Both the position numbers and the translations under genes were made by a program. From Hymenobacter sp. DG25B (GTDB lineage Bacteria; Bacteroidota; Bacteroidia; Cytophagales; Hymenobacteraceae), in NCBI RefSeq assembly GCF_000801315.1, contig NZ_CP010055.1:1-64000 (forward strand): DNA of 64,000 nucleotides. Direction: 5' to 3'. Shown piece after piece: positions 8,855 to 17,556 of this stretch (its first letter is position 1; the number at the start of each line of letters is the position of its first letter). The notes under the pieces are model-generated. The model had not been told where the DNA came from. It did not search any database and worked only from the letters and a program-made list of their open reading frames with translations.

Positions 8855-9475
8855 CTAAGTGGGGTTTTTCTGTTTCACTCTTTTTTCACTAAGCCGAGGC
8901 AAGGCAAAATAGATATATAAAAACAAAACAGGTATGATACTAAAAGGTACGCTCCACAAACAAATGATTAAGGCAGCTAAGTGGAGCACAGGGGCAATTA
9001 CATATTCCTTTGAAAGTGATCGGATGAGCTTCCTGTCTGCATGTTCCTCCAAAAGTTCATCCGTTCTGGTGGCGTACCACCAGGTACAATTATATAACAA
9101 TGTCATCATCACCAATGTCCCATGATATATCAATGCTGCTGTACGTTCTTCTGGTTTGCCTACATGATGAGCCAGTAGCCCGGTGGTAAATGACTGCAGG
9201 GTGACAAACATCAAAAACAAAATATTCAGTATAAGGAGGTACTGATCCGTCTGCCTTATATAAATAAACATGTTGTGATGGTTAACCCAGGCAATACATA
9301 TAAACAGGAAAGACGCCGCGAACGCCGCATAAGCAGGCCATTGTTTGACAATCTCTTGTAGCAAGCCTGTTTCGGTTTCCGGTTTAGGCAGTTCGGTAGC
9401 AAGCAAGGTTGCCGCTATAGCTAAAACAGCATCACTAAAATATTCGAGCCGATCAGTTGGCCGATGATTGTACAT
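8855..9475 (-). CDS. TMEM175-family potassium channel-like membrane protein
   Basis: A 206-residue integral membrane protein. The N-terminus RLEYFSDAVLAIAATLLATE matches the hallmark TM1 motif (RxxxFSDxxxAI) of bacterial TMEM175 channels, which form tetrameric K+-permeable pores. About five or six hydrophobic segments follow, including FLFICIAWVNHHNMF and YVIAPVLHLAALIICLW. Length is normal for the bacterial family. It lies in the AT-rich patch with the ABM protein, about 80 bases upstream of it on the same strand, and may be co-transcribed. Confidence 0.78.
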   Translation of the reverse strand: MYNHRPTDRLEYFSDAVLAIAATLLATELPKPETETGLLQEIVKQWPAYAAFAASFLFICIAWVNHHNMFIYIRQTDQYLLILNILFLMFVTLQSFTTGLLAHHVGKPEERTAALIYHGTLVMMTLLYNCTWWYATRTDELLEEHADRKLIRSLSKEYVIAPVLHLAALIICLWSVPFSIIPVLFLYIYFALPRLSEKRVKQKNPT

Positions 9476-9517
9476 AAGAATTGTTTAAAGTATTTCAATA
9501 ATATTATCATGACATCA

Positions 9518-9852
9518 TCATTGGTTTCTTCTCTTTCCCGGGTTGGCTTCGTGGCAATTGCCGAAGAGTTCCTGCTTGCAAAAGGGGCAGCTGCCGCAGG
9601 CAATGTTGAAGGGCACCAGCACGTGGTCGCCCACTTTTAGCTTTTGCACGCCCGAGCCGACGGCTTCCACTATGCCGGTAAATTCATGGCCGAAGGTCAT
9701 GCCCACGCGCGTGTCGGGGACCAGGCCATGGTAGAGGGGCAGGTCCGAGCCGCAGATTAAGGAGCGGGTCACGCGCACAATGGCATCATCGGGGTGTTTG
9801 ATTTTGGGTCCGCACGGATGCGGAAGGGCCCGCGAAAGTTTACGGCTAACAT
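9518..9852 (-). pseudogene. Zinc alcohol/formaldehyde dehydrogenase, N-terminal fragment
   Basis: The fragment encodes the catalytic-domain start of a medium-chain zinc dehydrogenase: ICGSDLPLYHG (catalytic Cys), GMTFGHEFTGIVEAVGSGV (catalytic His-Glu region) and the structural-zinc cysteines in ACGSCPFCKQELFGNC. It stops at 9518 after about 100 residues, so the rest of the roughly 390-residue enzyme is gone. The first 30 codons are also disturbed: the ATG at 9852 reads MLAVNFRGPFRIRAD in one frame and the conserved PKIKHPDDAIV follows in another. It is broken at both ends next to the AT-rich patch. Confidence 0.8.
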
Positions 9853-9869
9853 AGACCAAGAAGGTTAAG

Positions 9870-10070
9870 AGGAGGTGGAAAAAAGGCAGGTGGTGAACCC
9901 GCGGGGCTCACCCAGCACAGGAAATGCTTCTGCCTGCTCCGAGGCGGATGGAACCCGTGGAGGCGAATGAGACAGAAGGGCAAGGGATTCTCCCCCGAAG
10001 GGGCGCATAGCGTCAACTACCGGTAATACAAGCTCTTACGGGTGGACCGGGGGGATGGCTAAAAACTAGA
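9870..10070 (+). other. Structured non-coding stretch, possible group II intron domain I remnant
   Basis: No protein-like frame is visible. The sequence is rich in short hairpins, such as GGTGAACCC/GGGGCTCACC near 9895 and CCCCGAAGGGG near 9995. Blocks such as GCATAGCGTCAACTACC and AAGCTCTTACGGGTGG remind me of the 5' domain of bacterial group II introns, but I cannot confirm this from memory alone and no intron-encoded reverse transcriptase is present. A small hairpin with a T run (10088-10107, arms ACGGAT/ATCCGT) follows. From 10108 to 10386 nothing convincing is seen. Confidence 0.25.
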
Positions 10071-10386
10071 AAATAAAACTAGAAAATACGGATTTCCCAT
10101 CCGTTTTAATACGGAATCTTCGTGCTTCAATCGGTTTTCAAGACTGGCGCAGCAGGGGCAGTTGGCCCAAATGTGCCCACCGCTCCACAGTGGGTTTAAG
10201 AAAAGGGAAGAATTGGTAATCGCGCAATAGCTGAATTCCTCATTCATCATGAATAAGGCCCCCTCAAGCTTAGCAAGGGCCGACATAAGTAGCTACTGCC
10301 TACCAAGTAAAGGTATTTGCCGAAAGATTACCCCTTGGTCCCCAGTCGCCTTTTCGGGCTGATACCAGCGTCGCTTTGATTCGATC

Positions 10387-10622
10387 ATGACCCAAAGAAC
10401 CCAGGCCCTGCTGTTTTTCCTGCTCCTGCCGACGGGCGCTATTGCGCATGGAGAAGAGGTGTTGACCACGGTTTTCCTCTTCCTGGGGTCCCTGTTGCTC
10501 ATCTTTGGGTTGGTGCTCCTGATCCCTGTGCCCTATGCGGAAAAAGCGGTACTGGTCGCCGTTTATCTGACCACCCTGAGTGTAGCAGCTTACTGGACCA
10601 GTGGCCTGCCGTACCGGGAGAA
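10387..10622 (+). pseudogene. Membrane protein, 3'-truncated
   Basis: ATG 10387 starts a good signal peptide (LLFFLLLPTGAIAHG) followed by two hydrophobic helices (VFLFLGSLLLIFGLVLLIPV and VLVAVYLTTLSVAAYW). After GLPYRENM the reading becomes low-complexity, Arg-rich antisense of another gene, so the true coding sequence is cut at about 10622. No family is recognised. The break coincides with the left end of a GAF fragment in the opposite orientation. Confidence 0.5.
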
Positions 10623-10625
10623 TAT

Positions 10626-10910
10626 GTCTTGTAGCTGGGTGCAGGTTCCTTCCCACTGCTCGGCGCTGCTCCGGGGCTGGGCCAGGCAGGTGAGGCGCAG
10701 GGCAATGGCTTGGCTGACCAGGGCGGCCAGCAGGTCGAGCACCCGTTGCTCGGCGGCGGTGAAGGTGCGCGGGCGGCGGTCGATGCTGCAGCGCGTGCCC
10801 AGGGGCGCTGGTCGGGCAGGCGCAGCAGGGATCCGGCGTAGCAGCGCAACTCATTGCCTTCGGCGGTGTGCAGGAGCCCCCTGCCTGACCTGCCAAGAGC
10901 GCTACGATGA
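10626..10910 (-). pseudogene. GAF-domain fragment (sensor kinase type)
   Basis: Read on the minus strand this piece gives NELRCYAGSLLRLPDQRPLG, then TRCSIDRRPRTFTAAEQRV and LDLLAALVSQAIALRL. This is the second half of a GAF domain as found in bacterial phytochrome-like or hybrid sensor kinases. One missing C near 10803 shifts the frame. Both flanks are broken: a membrane-protein fragment to the left and a 51-bp repeat to the right. It is a translocated gene fragment rather than a gene. Confidence 0.6.
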
Positions 10911-10914
10911 CCAG

Positions 10915-10965
10915 CAGATGATACGTTGGGACCCCGGGAAGAGGCGCCTGGGGGAAAACGCCGAG
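10915..10965 (+). repeat. 51-bp repeat, copy A
   Basis: This starts CAGATGATACGTTGGGACCC and matches 63235-63285 at 47 of 51 positions, same orientation. In both places the repeat directly follows a truncated coding sequence (GAF fragment here, serine recombinase there), so it looks like the end of a mobile element. Confidence 0.75.
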
Positions 10966-11011
10966 GCAGCGGGGCACGTTATACCCCGAAACGCCCATCT
11001 AACTCCTTCCC

Positions 11012-11770
11012 ATGCCTGCCCTCCTTGGCACCCTGCGCACGGGCACCAGTGGCATCGTCGTGCCCGGCCCGAAGGCTACCTTTCCGGCGGCCTACCAGGC
11101 GACGAGCCGCCTCACCTACTACGCCACCCTGTTTAACTCGGTGGAGGTTAACAGCACCTTCTACCGCATCCCCCAGCCCAAAACGTTTGCGGCCTGGGCC
11201 GCGGAAACCGGCCCGGCGTTTGACTTTACCCTCAAGCTGTGGCGCGATATTACACACACCAAGACGCTGGCCGATGACCTCTCCGGCCTGGTCCGCTTTA
11301 TCGATGCCGCCCGGGCGTTGGGCCCCAAAAAGGGATGCCTGCTCCTTCAGTTCCCGCCCAGCAACACCATTCGCCAGCTACACGCGGTCAGTGCCCTCTT
11401 GCAGGCGCTTACCGCGGCCGACCCCGCCCACGAGTGGCGCCAAGCGGTGGAGTTTCGCCACCCCAGCTGGTATGCCGAGGATACGTTTGAGATGCTGGAC
11501 CACCACGGCGCCAGCCTGGTGCTGCACGACAAAGGTCCCGCCCGAAACGCCCAGCTCAATGAGGGAGCAGACTTTGTCTATATGCGCTTCCACGGCCCGC
11601 AGGGAAACTACCGCGCGTCCTATGAGCGCGACTTTCTGCACGACCAGGCCGAGCAGATACACGACTACCTCCAGGAGGGGAAAAACGTGTATGCCTACTT
11701 CAACAATACCATGGGCGCCGCTTTTGAAAATGCCCAAGACCTGCAGCGGCTGGTAGCGGAGCGGGCGTGA
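11012..11770 (+). CDS. DUF72 (YecE-like) domain protein
   Basis: A full-length 252-residue DUF72 protein, a TIM-barrel family of unknown catalytic role. Characteristic blocks are RTGTSGIVVPG at the N-terminus, YYATLFNSVEVNSTFYRIP, FDFTLKLWRDITH, GCLLLQFPPS, AVEFRHPSWY, and YMRFHGPQGNYRASY, with YAYFNNTMGAAFENA near the C-terminus. ATG 11012 follows 47 bases after the 51-bp repeat. The gene is alone on this strand. It looks intact, unlike its left-hand neighbours. A hairpin (11799-11819, arms GGGCGCT/AGCGCCC) downstream may act as a weak terminator. Confidence 0.88.
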   Translation: MPALLGTLRTGTSGIVVPGPKATFPAAYQATSRLTYYATLFNSVEVNSTFYRIPQPKTFAAWAAETGPAFDFTLKLWRDITHTKTLADDLSGLVRFIDAARALGPKKGCLLLQFPPSNTIRQLHAVSALLQALTAADPAHEWRQAVEFRHPSWYAEDTFEMLDHHGASLVLHDKGPARNAQLNEGADFVYMRFHGPQGNYRASYERDFLHDQAEQIHDYLQEGKNVYAYFNNTMGAAFENAQDLQRLVAERA

Positions 11771-12133
11771 GCCGTACGACGCGCGTGCGGGGGCAGGGGG
11801 GCGCTGGTTTAAAGCGCCCGGTCGTGTTTAACCACGGCGCGGGCCTGTCTGGGTAAACCCTCGTTTTGCTTTACGATGCTCGTTGAATGAGTTTCCGAAA
11901 CACCTATCCCCCATAGGTTTTCTGTACTTAATTGATGGAACCCAAGCTAGCCCGTCAGGTGGGATAGCAGGGCTTACCAGTGCCTTGGTGATGCGGTTCA
12001 GGAAAAGGTGCGTGTAGGTTCACCCCGAAACATGAGCTTGGGACCTTTGTGGGTCGATAAGTCACTTTATGTCCACTATCTAGGATGTTGTTAATCCAAT
12101 TAGGATAAACCATTCGACTCAGCTCTTCGCAAA
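11771..12133. other. Intergenic region with a partial dispersed repeat
   Basis: This 363-base gap contains the half-copy GTTTCCGAAACACCTATCCC at 11891-11910, matching the right half of the repeat at 20451-20490. I see no gene here. Confidence 0.45.
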
Positions 12134-13038
12134 CTACCTGACCTCGTAGGGGCCAAATCGCTCCTGCCAGGCCTCCTCCAGCCGGTGGTTGCTTAGCTGC
12201 GGGTCTACCAGGCCCTGCACCCCCACGCACCAGCTGCCGCACAAGGCGCCGTACTGCAGGCATTTTTGCGCCGGCTCCTGGCGCAAAAAGCCGTACAGGA
12301 AGCCCGCTAAAAAGTTGTCGCCGGCCCCGTTACTATCCACTACCGTAGCAGCGGGCACGGCTGCCTGCTCCAGCCACTGGCCCGCGGCGGTGAGCAGCGT
12401 GGCCCCCGCGCGCCGTGGGTACATACCACCAGGCGCTTTCCCGCGGCCCGCAGCTGCTGCATGACCGGGCGGTAGTCGGGCAGGTTGTCGGAGCTGAGGT
12501 GAATGTACTCGGCGGCGTCAATGAAGGGCTGGTGGTAGGGGTTATGGTCGTCGTAGTCGTGCAGGTCGGTCCAGATAGGGTGGGGGTAGCCGCGCAGCAG
12601 CGGAAGCAGCAACTGGCAGTAGCTGATGATGTTCACTACCAGGCACTCACTGGCCTGGATAAGGGCCGTTACCTCGGCGTAATCGACCGGCAACGTGGGT
12701 GAGGCCTGCGTAATAAACAGGGAAATGCGCTGTCCTTGGGCATCCATCAGGTTGACGTGCCGCTCGGTGCCGGCCGGGTCCAGGACGTAGTGGGCCGTTA
12801 CCCCCTGCGCCAGAAGGTCATCCCTGATGTGGCGGCCATAGGCATCGTCGCCCACCGCCGAATACAGGGTGGTCGGTTGTCCCAGCTTGGTCAGCGCCAG
12901 TGCTTTTCCGGCGCCGGTTGAGCCGGTGCCTTCGTGAAAAGGTGCCTGGTGAAGGGTCTGCGGACGTGGAGCCGGCAGCTCGGGCAGGGTCACAATATGG
13001 TCGAAGGTGGTACCTCCCAGAATGAGCGTGCGTACCAT
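12134..13038 (-). pseudogene. PfkB-family sugar kinase, one frameshift
   Basis: A ribokinase/fructokinase-like protein of about 300 residues. N-terminal part: TLILGGTTFDHIVTLPELPA, GSTGAGKALALTKLG, YSAVGDDAYGRHI; C-terminal part: VVDSNGAGDNFLAGFLYGFL, the PfkB signature with the catalytic Asp in GAGDNF. The frame changes near 12410. One missing G in the run before GCCACG would restore HGARGATLLTAAG, so only one base separates it from an intact gene. The substrate is not clear. It is followed at 50 bases by the GH13 gene on the same strand. Confidence 0.82.
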
Positions 13039-13088
13039 CGGACGGAGTCAAGAATCAATACAAGCAACCCAGGCGCCAACGGCCCGGC

Positions 13089-14984
13089 TTAGCGGAGCTC
13101 CCACACCAAGGCGGTGTAGGCCGGCACCTGGGCAGTTTGCAGGTTAGGCACGACGGTATCCGTCAGCACGTCCTGTGCAGAGGTGTAGCCTTTTAACTGT
13201 TCGGCAAAGCGGGTCAGGGGTACCGATTTTGCGGCCGGGTTGCAGTTCAGCATGACCATGACGCTCTGCCCCTGGGCATTGTGCCGGAAGTACGTATACA
13301 CGCCATCCTCCGGCACGAAATGCGTGAGCTGCCCAGTGTGCAGCACCGGGTGGGTTTTGCGGTAGTTGGCCAACTGGCGCACGTACGCATGCACGTCCTG
13401 CTGAGCGGGGGTGCGGCCGGCGGCCGTGAAGGCATTCTGTGGGTCGCTGGGCCAGCCGCCGGGGAAGTCAGACCGCAGCAGCCCGTCGGGGCGGCTGAAG
13501 TTCTTCATGAGCACCTCGGTGCCGTAGTACAGCTGCGGAATGCCGCGCTCGGTGAGCAGCCAGGCCAGGGCCATTTTCTGCTTGCGCACGTCCTCCCCCA
13601 GCACCGAAAATACCCGGTCCACGTCGTGGTTGTCCAGAAAAATGACGTTGCGGCTGGCATCTTCGTACATCCAGTCACCCTGCACCGCGTAGTAGAGCTT
13701 GGCGATGCCTTCAGCGAAACCGGCCGGTTTGGTCAGGCCTTCCAACAGCGCATAGCGCAGCTCAAAGTCAATGGCCCCGGGCAGGTTGCTTTTAAAGCCG
13801 TTCACGGGTGGAAACACGTTGCGGGTCCAGAACGCCTGCTGCGCGACGCCCTCGGCCTCCTGCATCCAGGTTTCACCAAACATGCCCAACTGCGGGTACT
13901 CCTCCAGGATAGCCTGGCCCCACTGCATCAAAAATGTTGGGTCAGAGTAGGTATAGGTATCCACGCGGTAGCCGTCCACGCCGGTGTATTCCACCCACCA
14001 CAGGAAATTCTGGATCAAATATGTCGCTACCAGCGGGTTTTCCTGGGCCGGATCGGGCATGGTGGTGTCAAACCACGTGTTGCTGAACAGCTGGCGGTCC
14101 AGCTGCGCCACGTGCGGGTCGTTCACGGTCCCGTTGCGGTAGTTGCCCCGCGTGAAGGTGGGCCACTGGTGAAACCAGTCTTTGGCCGGCTGGTCCAGGA
14201 ACAGGTAGTTGTTGCTCCCGATGTGGTTGAGCACTACATCATGAATTACTTTCAAACCCTGCTGGTGGGCGCGCTGCACGAAACGCACGTAGCCCTCATT
14301 GCTGCCGTAGTGCGGGTCGATGGCGTAATAATCGGTGAGAGCGTAGCCGTGGTAGCCGGCCTTGGGCATGTTGTTGTCGACCACCGGGGTGGGCCAGATG
14401 GCCGTCACGCCCAGCTCCTTGAGGTAATCAAAGTGCTGCTCAATGCCTTTTAGGTCACCGCCGTGGCGGGCGTACATGGAGTCGCGGGCTACGCCGGGGG
14501 CGCGGTTGCCCTTCACCACGTCGTTCTTTGGGTCGCCGTTGGCAAATCGGTCGGGCATGAGCAGGTAAATGAAGTCGGCGCTGGTGATGCCCTGTACTTT
14601 GGACTTGTCGCTGGGCGTCGTGCGGGCGCGCAGCTCATATTCGTACTGGGTCTTTTTGGCGCCTTTGAACGCCAGCTTCAGCTTGCCGGGCTTGGCCTCG
14701 GGGCTGATGGTGAGATTCACCAGCAGGTAGTTGGGGCTCTCCAGCTTCTGGAAGCCTTCCAGCGTCACGCCGGGGTATTGGCTGAGCGTTACCTGGCTGC
14801 CGGCAATGCCAGGGCCATGCACCAGCAATTGCAGTTTGGGGTTTTTCATGCCCACCCACCAGAACGTGGGGTCGATACGGGTAATAGGCGGGTTGGATGA
14901 CCCGGCGACAAGGGAGGAAGCGGTGGCAGCAAGGCAACTGGCGGTGAAGGACAGCAGCACAAGGAGCAGTTTGGCAAATGACAT
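13089..14984 (-). CDS. GH13 cyclomaltodextrinase/neopullulanase-like enzyme
   Basis: A secreted or periplasmic alpha-glucan hydrolase. ATG 14984 begins a signal peptide (LLLVLLSFTASCLAATA); in-frame codons upstream to 15110 are low quality and were rejected. Domain order: N-terminal Ig-like cyclomaltodextrinase domain (PTFWWVGMKNPKLQLLVHG), GH13 catalytic barrel, and a C-terminal beta domain (VMVMLNCNPAAKSV). Catalytic motifs: GYRVDTYTY (nucleophile Asp), GETWMQE (acid/base Glu) and FLDNHDVDR (third Asp), with VVLNHIG as region I. At about 631 residues it is full length for the SusA-like group. It faces a membrane AraC-type regulator with a putative glucan-binding domain, which may control it. 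Confidence 0.9.
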   Translation of the reverse strand: MSFAKLLLVLLSFTASCLAATASSLVAGSSNPPITRIDPTFWWVGMKNPKLQLLVHGPGIAGSQVTLSQYPGVTLEGFQKLESPNYLLVNLTISPEAKPGKLKLAFKGAKKTQYEYELRARTTPSDKSKVQGITSADFIYLLMPDRFANGDPKNDVVKGNRAPGVARDSMYARHGGDLKGIEQHFDYLKELGVTAIWPTPVVDNNMPKAGYHGYALTDYYAIDPHYGSNEGYVRFVQRAHQQGLKVIHDVVLNHIGSNNYLFLDQPAKDWFHQWPTFTRGNYRNGTVNDPHVAQLDRQLFSNTWFDTTMPDPAQENPLVATYLIQNFLWWVEYTGVDGYRVDTYTYSDPTFLMQWGQAILEEYPQLGMFGETWMQEAEGVAQQAFWTRNVFPPVNGFKSNLPGAIDFELRYALLEGLTKPAGFAEGIAKLYYAVQGDWMYEDASRNVIFLDNHDVDRVFSVLGEDVRKQKMALAWLLTERGIPQLYYGTEVLMKNFSRPDGLLRSDFPGGWPSDPQNAFTAAGRTPAQQDVHAYVRQLANYRKTHPVLHTGQLTHFVPEDGVYTYFRHNAQGQSVMVMLNCNPAAKSVPLTRFAEQLKGYTSAQDVLTDTVVPNLQTAQVPAYTALVWELR

Positions 14985-15324
14985 AAGCGGGGAAAAGCTG
15001 CGCGGCGCTAGCGGCCGCTGGGTGGGAGAAACATGGCTTCCCCCGGCAGACCGAAGCCTTACTGTGGGGGCTGGCAAACGTAGTCCCCCGCTTTTCGGGC
15101 TACGCCCCACTTTGTAAAGCCGCCCCCTTATCTTTTCGGCGGTATATCAAACACCTGTCTATAAGTTATTTACTTCCGCAGCAAGCTGGTCCGCCTTTCC
15201 GAAAGTGGTACGTAAGCGGTGGCCCCTTCAGCAACAAGGAAGCGGGATCGGGGCCCAAAGCTTCCGATCGTATGACGGTAGGCCGGCAAGGGCCATGCGG
15301 TCTACCCCCGCCGCCAAGGGGTTG
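14985..15324. other. Intergenic region upstream of the GH13 gene
   Basis: This 340-base stretch should hold the GH13 promoter. I cannot identify a clear operator. Both flanking genes are on the minus strand. Confidence 0.4.
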
Positions 15325-16977
15325 CTACTCCTCGCGGATGCCGCTGAAATACTCGCGCGGTGTTTGATCGGTGTGCTTTTTAAAAGCGCGGTTGAAGGCC
15401 GTTTTGGAGTTAAAGCCCACCTCCTCGGCCAAGGCCAGCAGCGTATACTGCCGGGCCTGCGGGGCGCCCATGAGCTGCTTGACTTCCGCTACTCGGTAGG
15501 CATTGATGAAGTCAAAGAAGTTTTGACCGAAGCCCTCATTGATGACTTTGGACAGCACGTGCGGGGGGAGTTGTAGCCCCGTAGCCAGCTCGTGCAGCGT
15601 CAGGCTAGGGTTGCGGTAGGGTTTGTGCTGCTGCATGAAGCCGGTCACCGTGGCCTGCACGGCGGGGAGGTCAAGCATCTTTAAGGGGCGGGCCGGGCGC
15701 GGCGTAGCCGGCAGCAGCGCCGGTTCTGAAAGCGCGGCTGTCTCTGCCGGGGCCTGGTGCGGAATAGAGGCAACGGGGGCCGGTACCAGCCGGAAGATTT
15801 CAGGCTGATGCAACACGACGTACCCCAAGAAATAGGGCAGCGTAGAAAACGCCAGCCAGATTAGCGCCTGGGTGCGGGCCGCCAGCGTATAGACGTCGAA
15901 CGCGGCCCAGTGGCTGACCAGGACAAGGCCAAACAGAAAGCTCCATAAGATTAGGCACACTGCCTGAATGCCTAGCACCGTGGACAGGTAGCGCAGGTTC
16001 TGGGCGTAGGACACGCTCGCCTCGTACTGCTGAGTGTAGGCCCGGATAACCCGGCGGCAGGCCACCCAGTAGGCCGCGTTCACCAGCAGTGCCACTAGTC
16101 CCGTGACCAACAGCACGGCCCGCAACCCGGTCTCATGACTGATCAGCCGCAGCTGAAACTCGTAGCTGTCAAGCAGAAAGTACGGCAGGTAAGCGAGCAG
16201 CTGCAATGCTGCGGGCAGAAAATACAGCCACTGCCGCTGCGGCGGAGCCTCATGGAAGAGCAACCGGCGGATGTAGCCATAAAACAGTGGCCCGTAGAGA
16301 AACCAGATAAAGTCCGGCACCAGCGTCAGCTGCGGGTAAGCGTTGGCCACCGCCCGGTCACTGCTGATCACTGTGAGCAGGGTACAACCGGCTCCCAACC
16401 CCAGCAGCCACAACAGCCAGCGATTGGCCTTCCGGTTGGCCTGCTGAATGCTGGGAATGGCAATTAGGAGCAATACCCCCTGAAAACACGAAAAAAGGAG
16501 CAGCAGGTCGTAGAGCGAGTAGAATTGGAAGGTACCGCTTAGGTCTTCCCAGCTTTGCACGCGCACTTCTACGGGGCCGGCCTGGGCCTGCTGGCGTGTA
16601 GCCACGCGGTTGGCCCGCACCTGCCCGTGCCCGCTTCCTTCAATGGTGGCCCAACTCCCGCGCGAGACTTTGTATTCGAGCCGGGGCTGCGCCGTGCACA
16701 GCGTGAGGCCATACAGGCCATTAGCCTGCCGACGGAACCGGTAGCGGGCCTCGGCCGGCTGCCAGTGGTTGAATGACCCGACCAGGTAGAGGGCCGCATC
16801 GCTGGGTGTATGGGCCGGTAAGCTGGTCAGGAGGAAGTGATAAGCGACGGGGCGCCGCAGACTGTCGTTGGTCACCCGGGCGAGCGGACGGGGCGGAGCG
16901 GCCGCCCACCCGGTTCCCGGGAAAATGGAAAGCAGGACAAAGGCTAAGAAAAAACCAAAGCTAGTTCGAGCAAACAC
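15325..16977 (-). CDS. Membrane-bound AraC-family regulator with periplasmic CBM-like domain
   Basis: One polypeptide seems to combine sensing and DNA binding. GTG 16977 is the chosen start because it begins a signal peptide (FGFFLAFVLLSIFPGTGWA); no ATG is available in frame near it. A periplasmic domain of about 120 residues follows, with LYLVGSFNHWQPAEARYRF and LEYKVSRGSWATIEG, typical of the AMPK/CBM20-CBM48-like glycogen-binding fold. About seven transmembrane helices come next (residues about 170-390). The C-terminal 110 residues are an AraC/HTH_18 DNA-binding domain (SLTLHELATGLQLPPHVLSK, then LALAEEVGFNSKTAFNRAFK). Its neighbour is a GH13 enzyme, so maltodextrin sensing is a reasonable inference. 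The ligand is not shown by the sequence. Confidence 0.8.
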   Translation of the reverse strand: MFARTSFGFFLAFVLLSIFPGTGWAAAPPRPLARVTNDSLRRPVAYHFLLTSLPAHTPSDAALYLVGSFNHWQPAEARYRFRRQANGLYGLTLCTAQPRLEYKVSRGSWATIEGSGHGQVRANRVATRQQAQAGPVEVRVQSWEDLSGTFQFYSLYDLLLLFSCFQGVLLLIAIPSIQQANRKANRWLLWLLGLGAGCTLLTVISSDRAVANAYPQLTLVPDFIWFLYGPLFYGYIRRLLFHEAPPQRQWLYFLPAALQLLAYLPYFLLDSYEFQLRLISHETGLRAVLLVTGLVALLVNAAYWVACRRVIRAYTQQYEASVSYAQNLRYLSTVLGIQAVCLILWSFLFGLVLVSHWAAFDVYTLAARTQALIWLAFSTLPYFLGYVVLHQPEIFRLVPAPVASIPHQAPAETAALSEPALLPATPRPARPLKMLDLPAVQATVTGFMQQHKPYRNPSLTLHELATGLQLPPHVLSKVINEGFGQNFFDFINAYRVAEVKQLMGAPQARQYTLLALAEEVGFNSKTAFNRAFKKHTDQTPREYFSGIREE

Positions 16978-17271
16978 GTTAGAGACCTGGTGAAAGGAAT
17001 AAAGGTACGCCGCGAAAGTAGCTTTCCTTCCCGATAGGAAGGGGAATGCTCCCCCGGAAGCCGGGCATATAGCGTCGTCGGGTCCCTTCTGCAGATGGCC
17101 TTTTTCAATAGCAGTAGGCAACAATTAGGGATTCATCTAGCTAGGTCGCTCCCCTGTTGGACGCCCTCCGCCACGGTTGCTCTGCTGCCTAGTCCGATTC
17201 TATACTTCCTCCAGCCCGCTGATAACGCTTATAAAACACTCGGTCAATAGGAGTTTCCATTGGATTTAGTC

Positions 17272-17318
17272 CCGTGTCACCTTTCTTAAACGCTGGTTGA
17301 AACGAAGTGACAGTGGGG
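17272..17318 (+). repeat. Dispersed repeat, GTGTCAC...GTGACA form
   Basis: It begins GTGTCACCTTTCTTAAACGC and closes with GTGACA, an interrupted inverted repeat; the first 20 bases match 5105-5124 with one change. Confidence 0.55.
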
Positions 17319-17465
17319 GCTGACGACCCGCTTCCCGACGCCAGCTGGGCCCTGGCGTTAGACCCGGCCTGCCGCTGCGCCTTTGGGGGCAAAGTGAACC
17401 GCGGCCCGGGAAGTGCCTACCCCAATAACTATTTTTTTCGCTGATCGGATCCACCAGCGCATTAC

Positions 17466-17507
17466 TACGAAATGTTTCGTATGATTGCACCTACGAAATA
17501 CTTCGTA
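17466..17507. promoter_or_regulatory. Pair of TACGAAATNNTTCGTA operators
   Basis: TACGAAATGTTTCGTA lies at 17466-17481 and TACGAAATACTTCGTA at 17492-17507, 26 bp start to start. Each has perfect outer arms of at least 6 bp. They sit 50-90 bases upstream of the S41 peptidase ATG, where a repressor would cover the promoter. The regulator that binds them is not in this window as far as I can tell. Confidence 0.72.
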
Positions 17508-17556
17508 CACCTTGCCGCTCGCCAGGTGGTTCTACTCCCTCCCCCTAAAACCACCT

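Larger units (their letters stand above)
16978..17556. other. Intergenic region between divergent genes
   Basis: About 580 bases between the minus-strand AraC-type regulator and the plus-strand S41 peptidase. It contains a dispersed-repeat copy (17272-17318) and two palindromes (17466-17507). Nothing else is convincing. Confidence 0.45.

Noticed and set aside
10059..10286. A 75-codon minus-strand open frame
   Set aside because: It runs through a hairpin with a T run and has no recognisable domain; the CPCC motif alone is not enough to call a gene.
13281..14453. A 390-codon plus-strand open frame
   Set aside because: It is antisense of the GH13 gene, whose catalytic motifs are complete.
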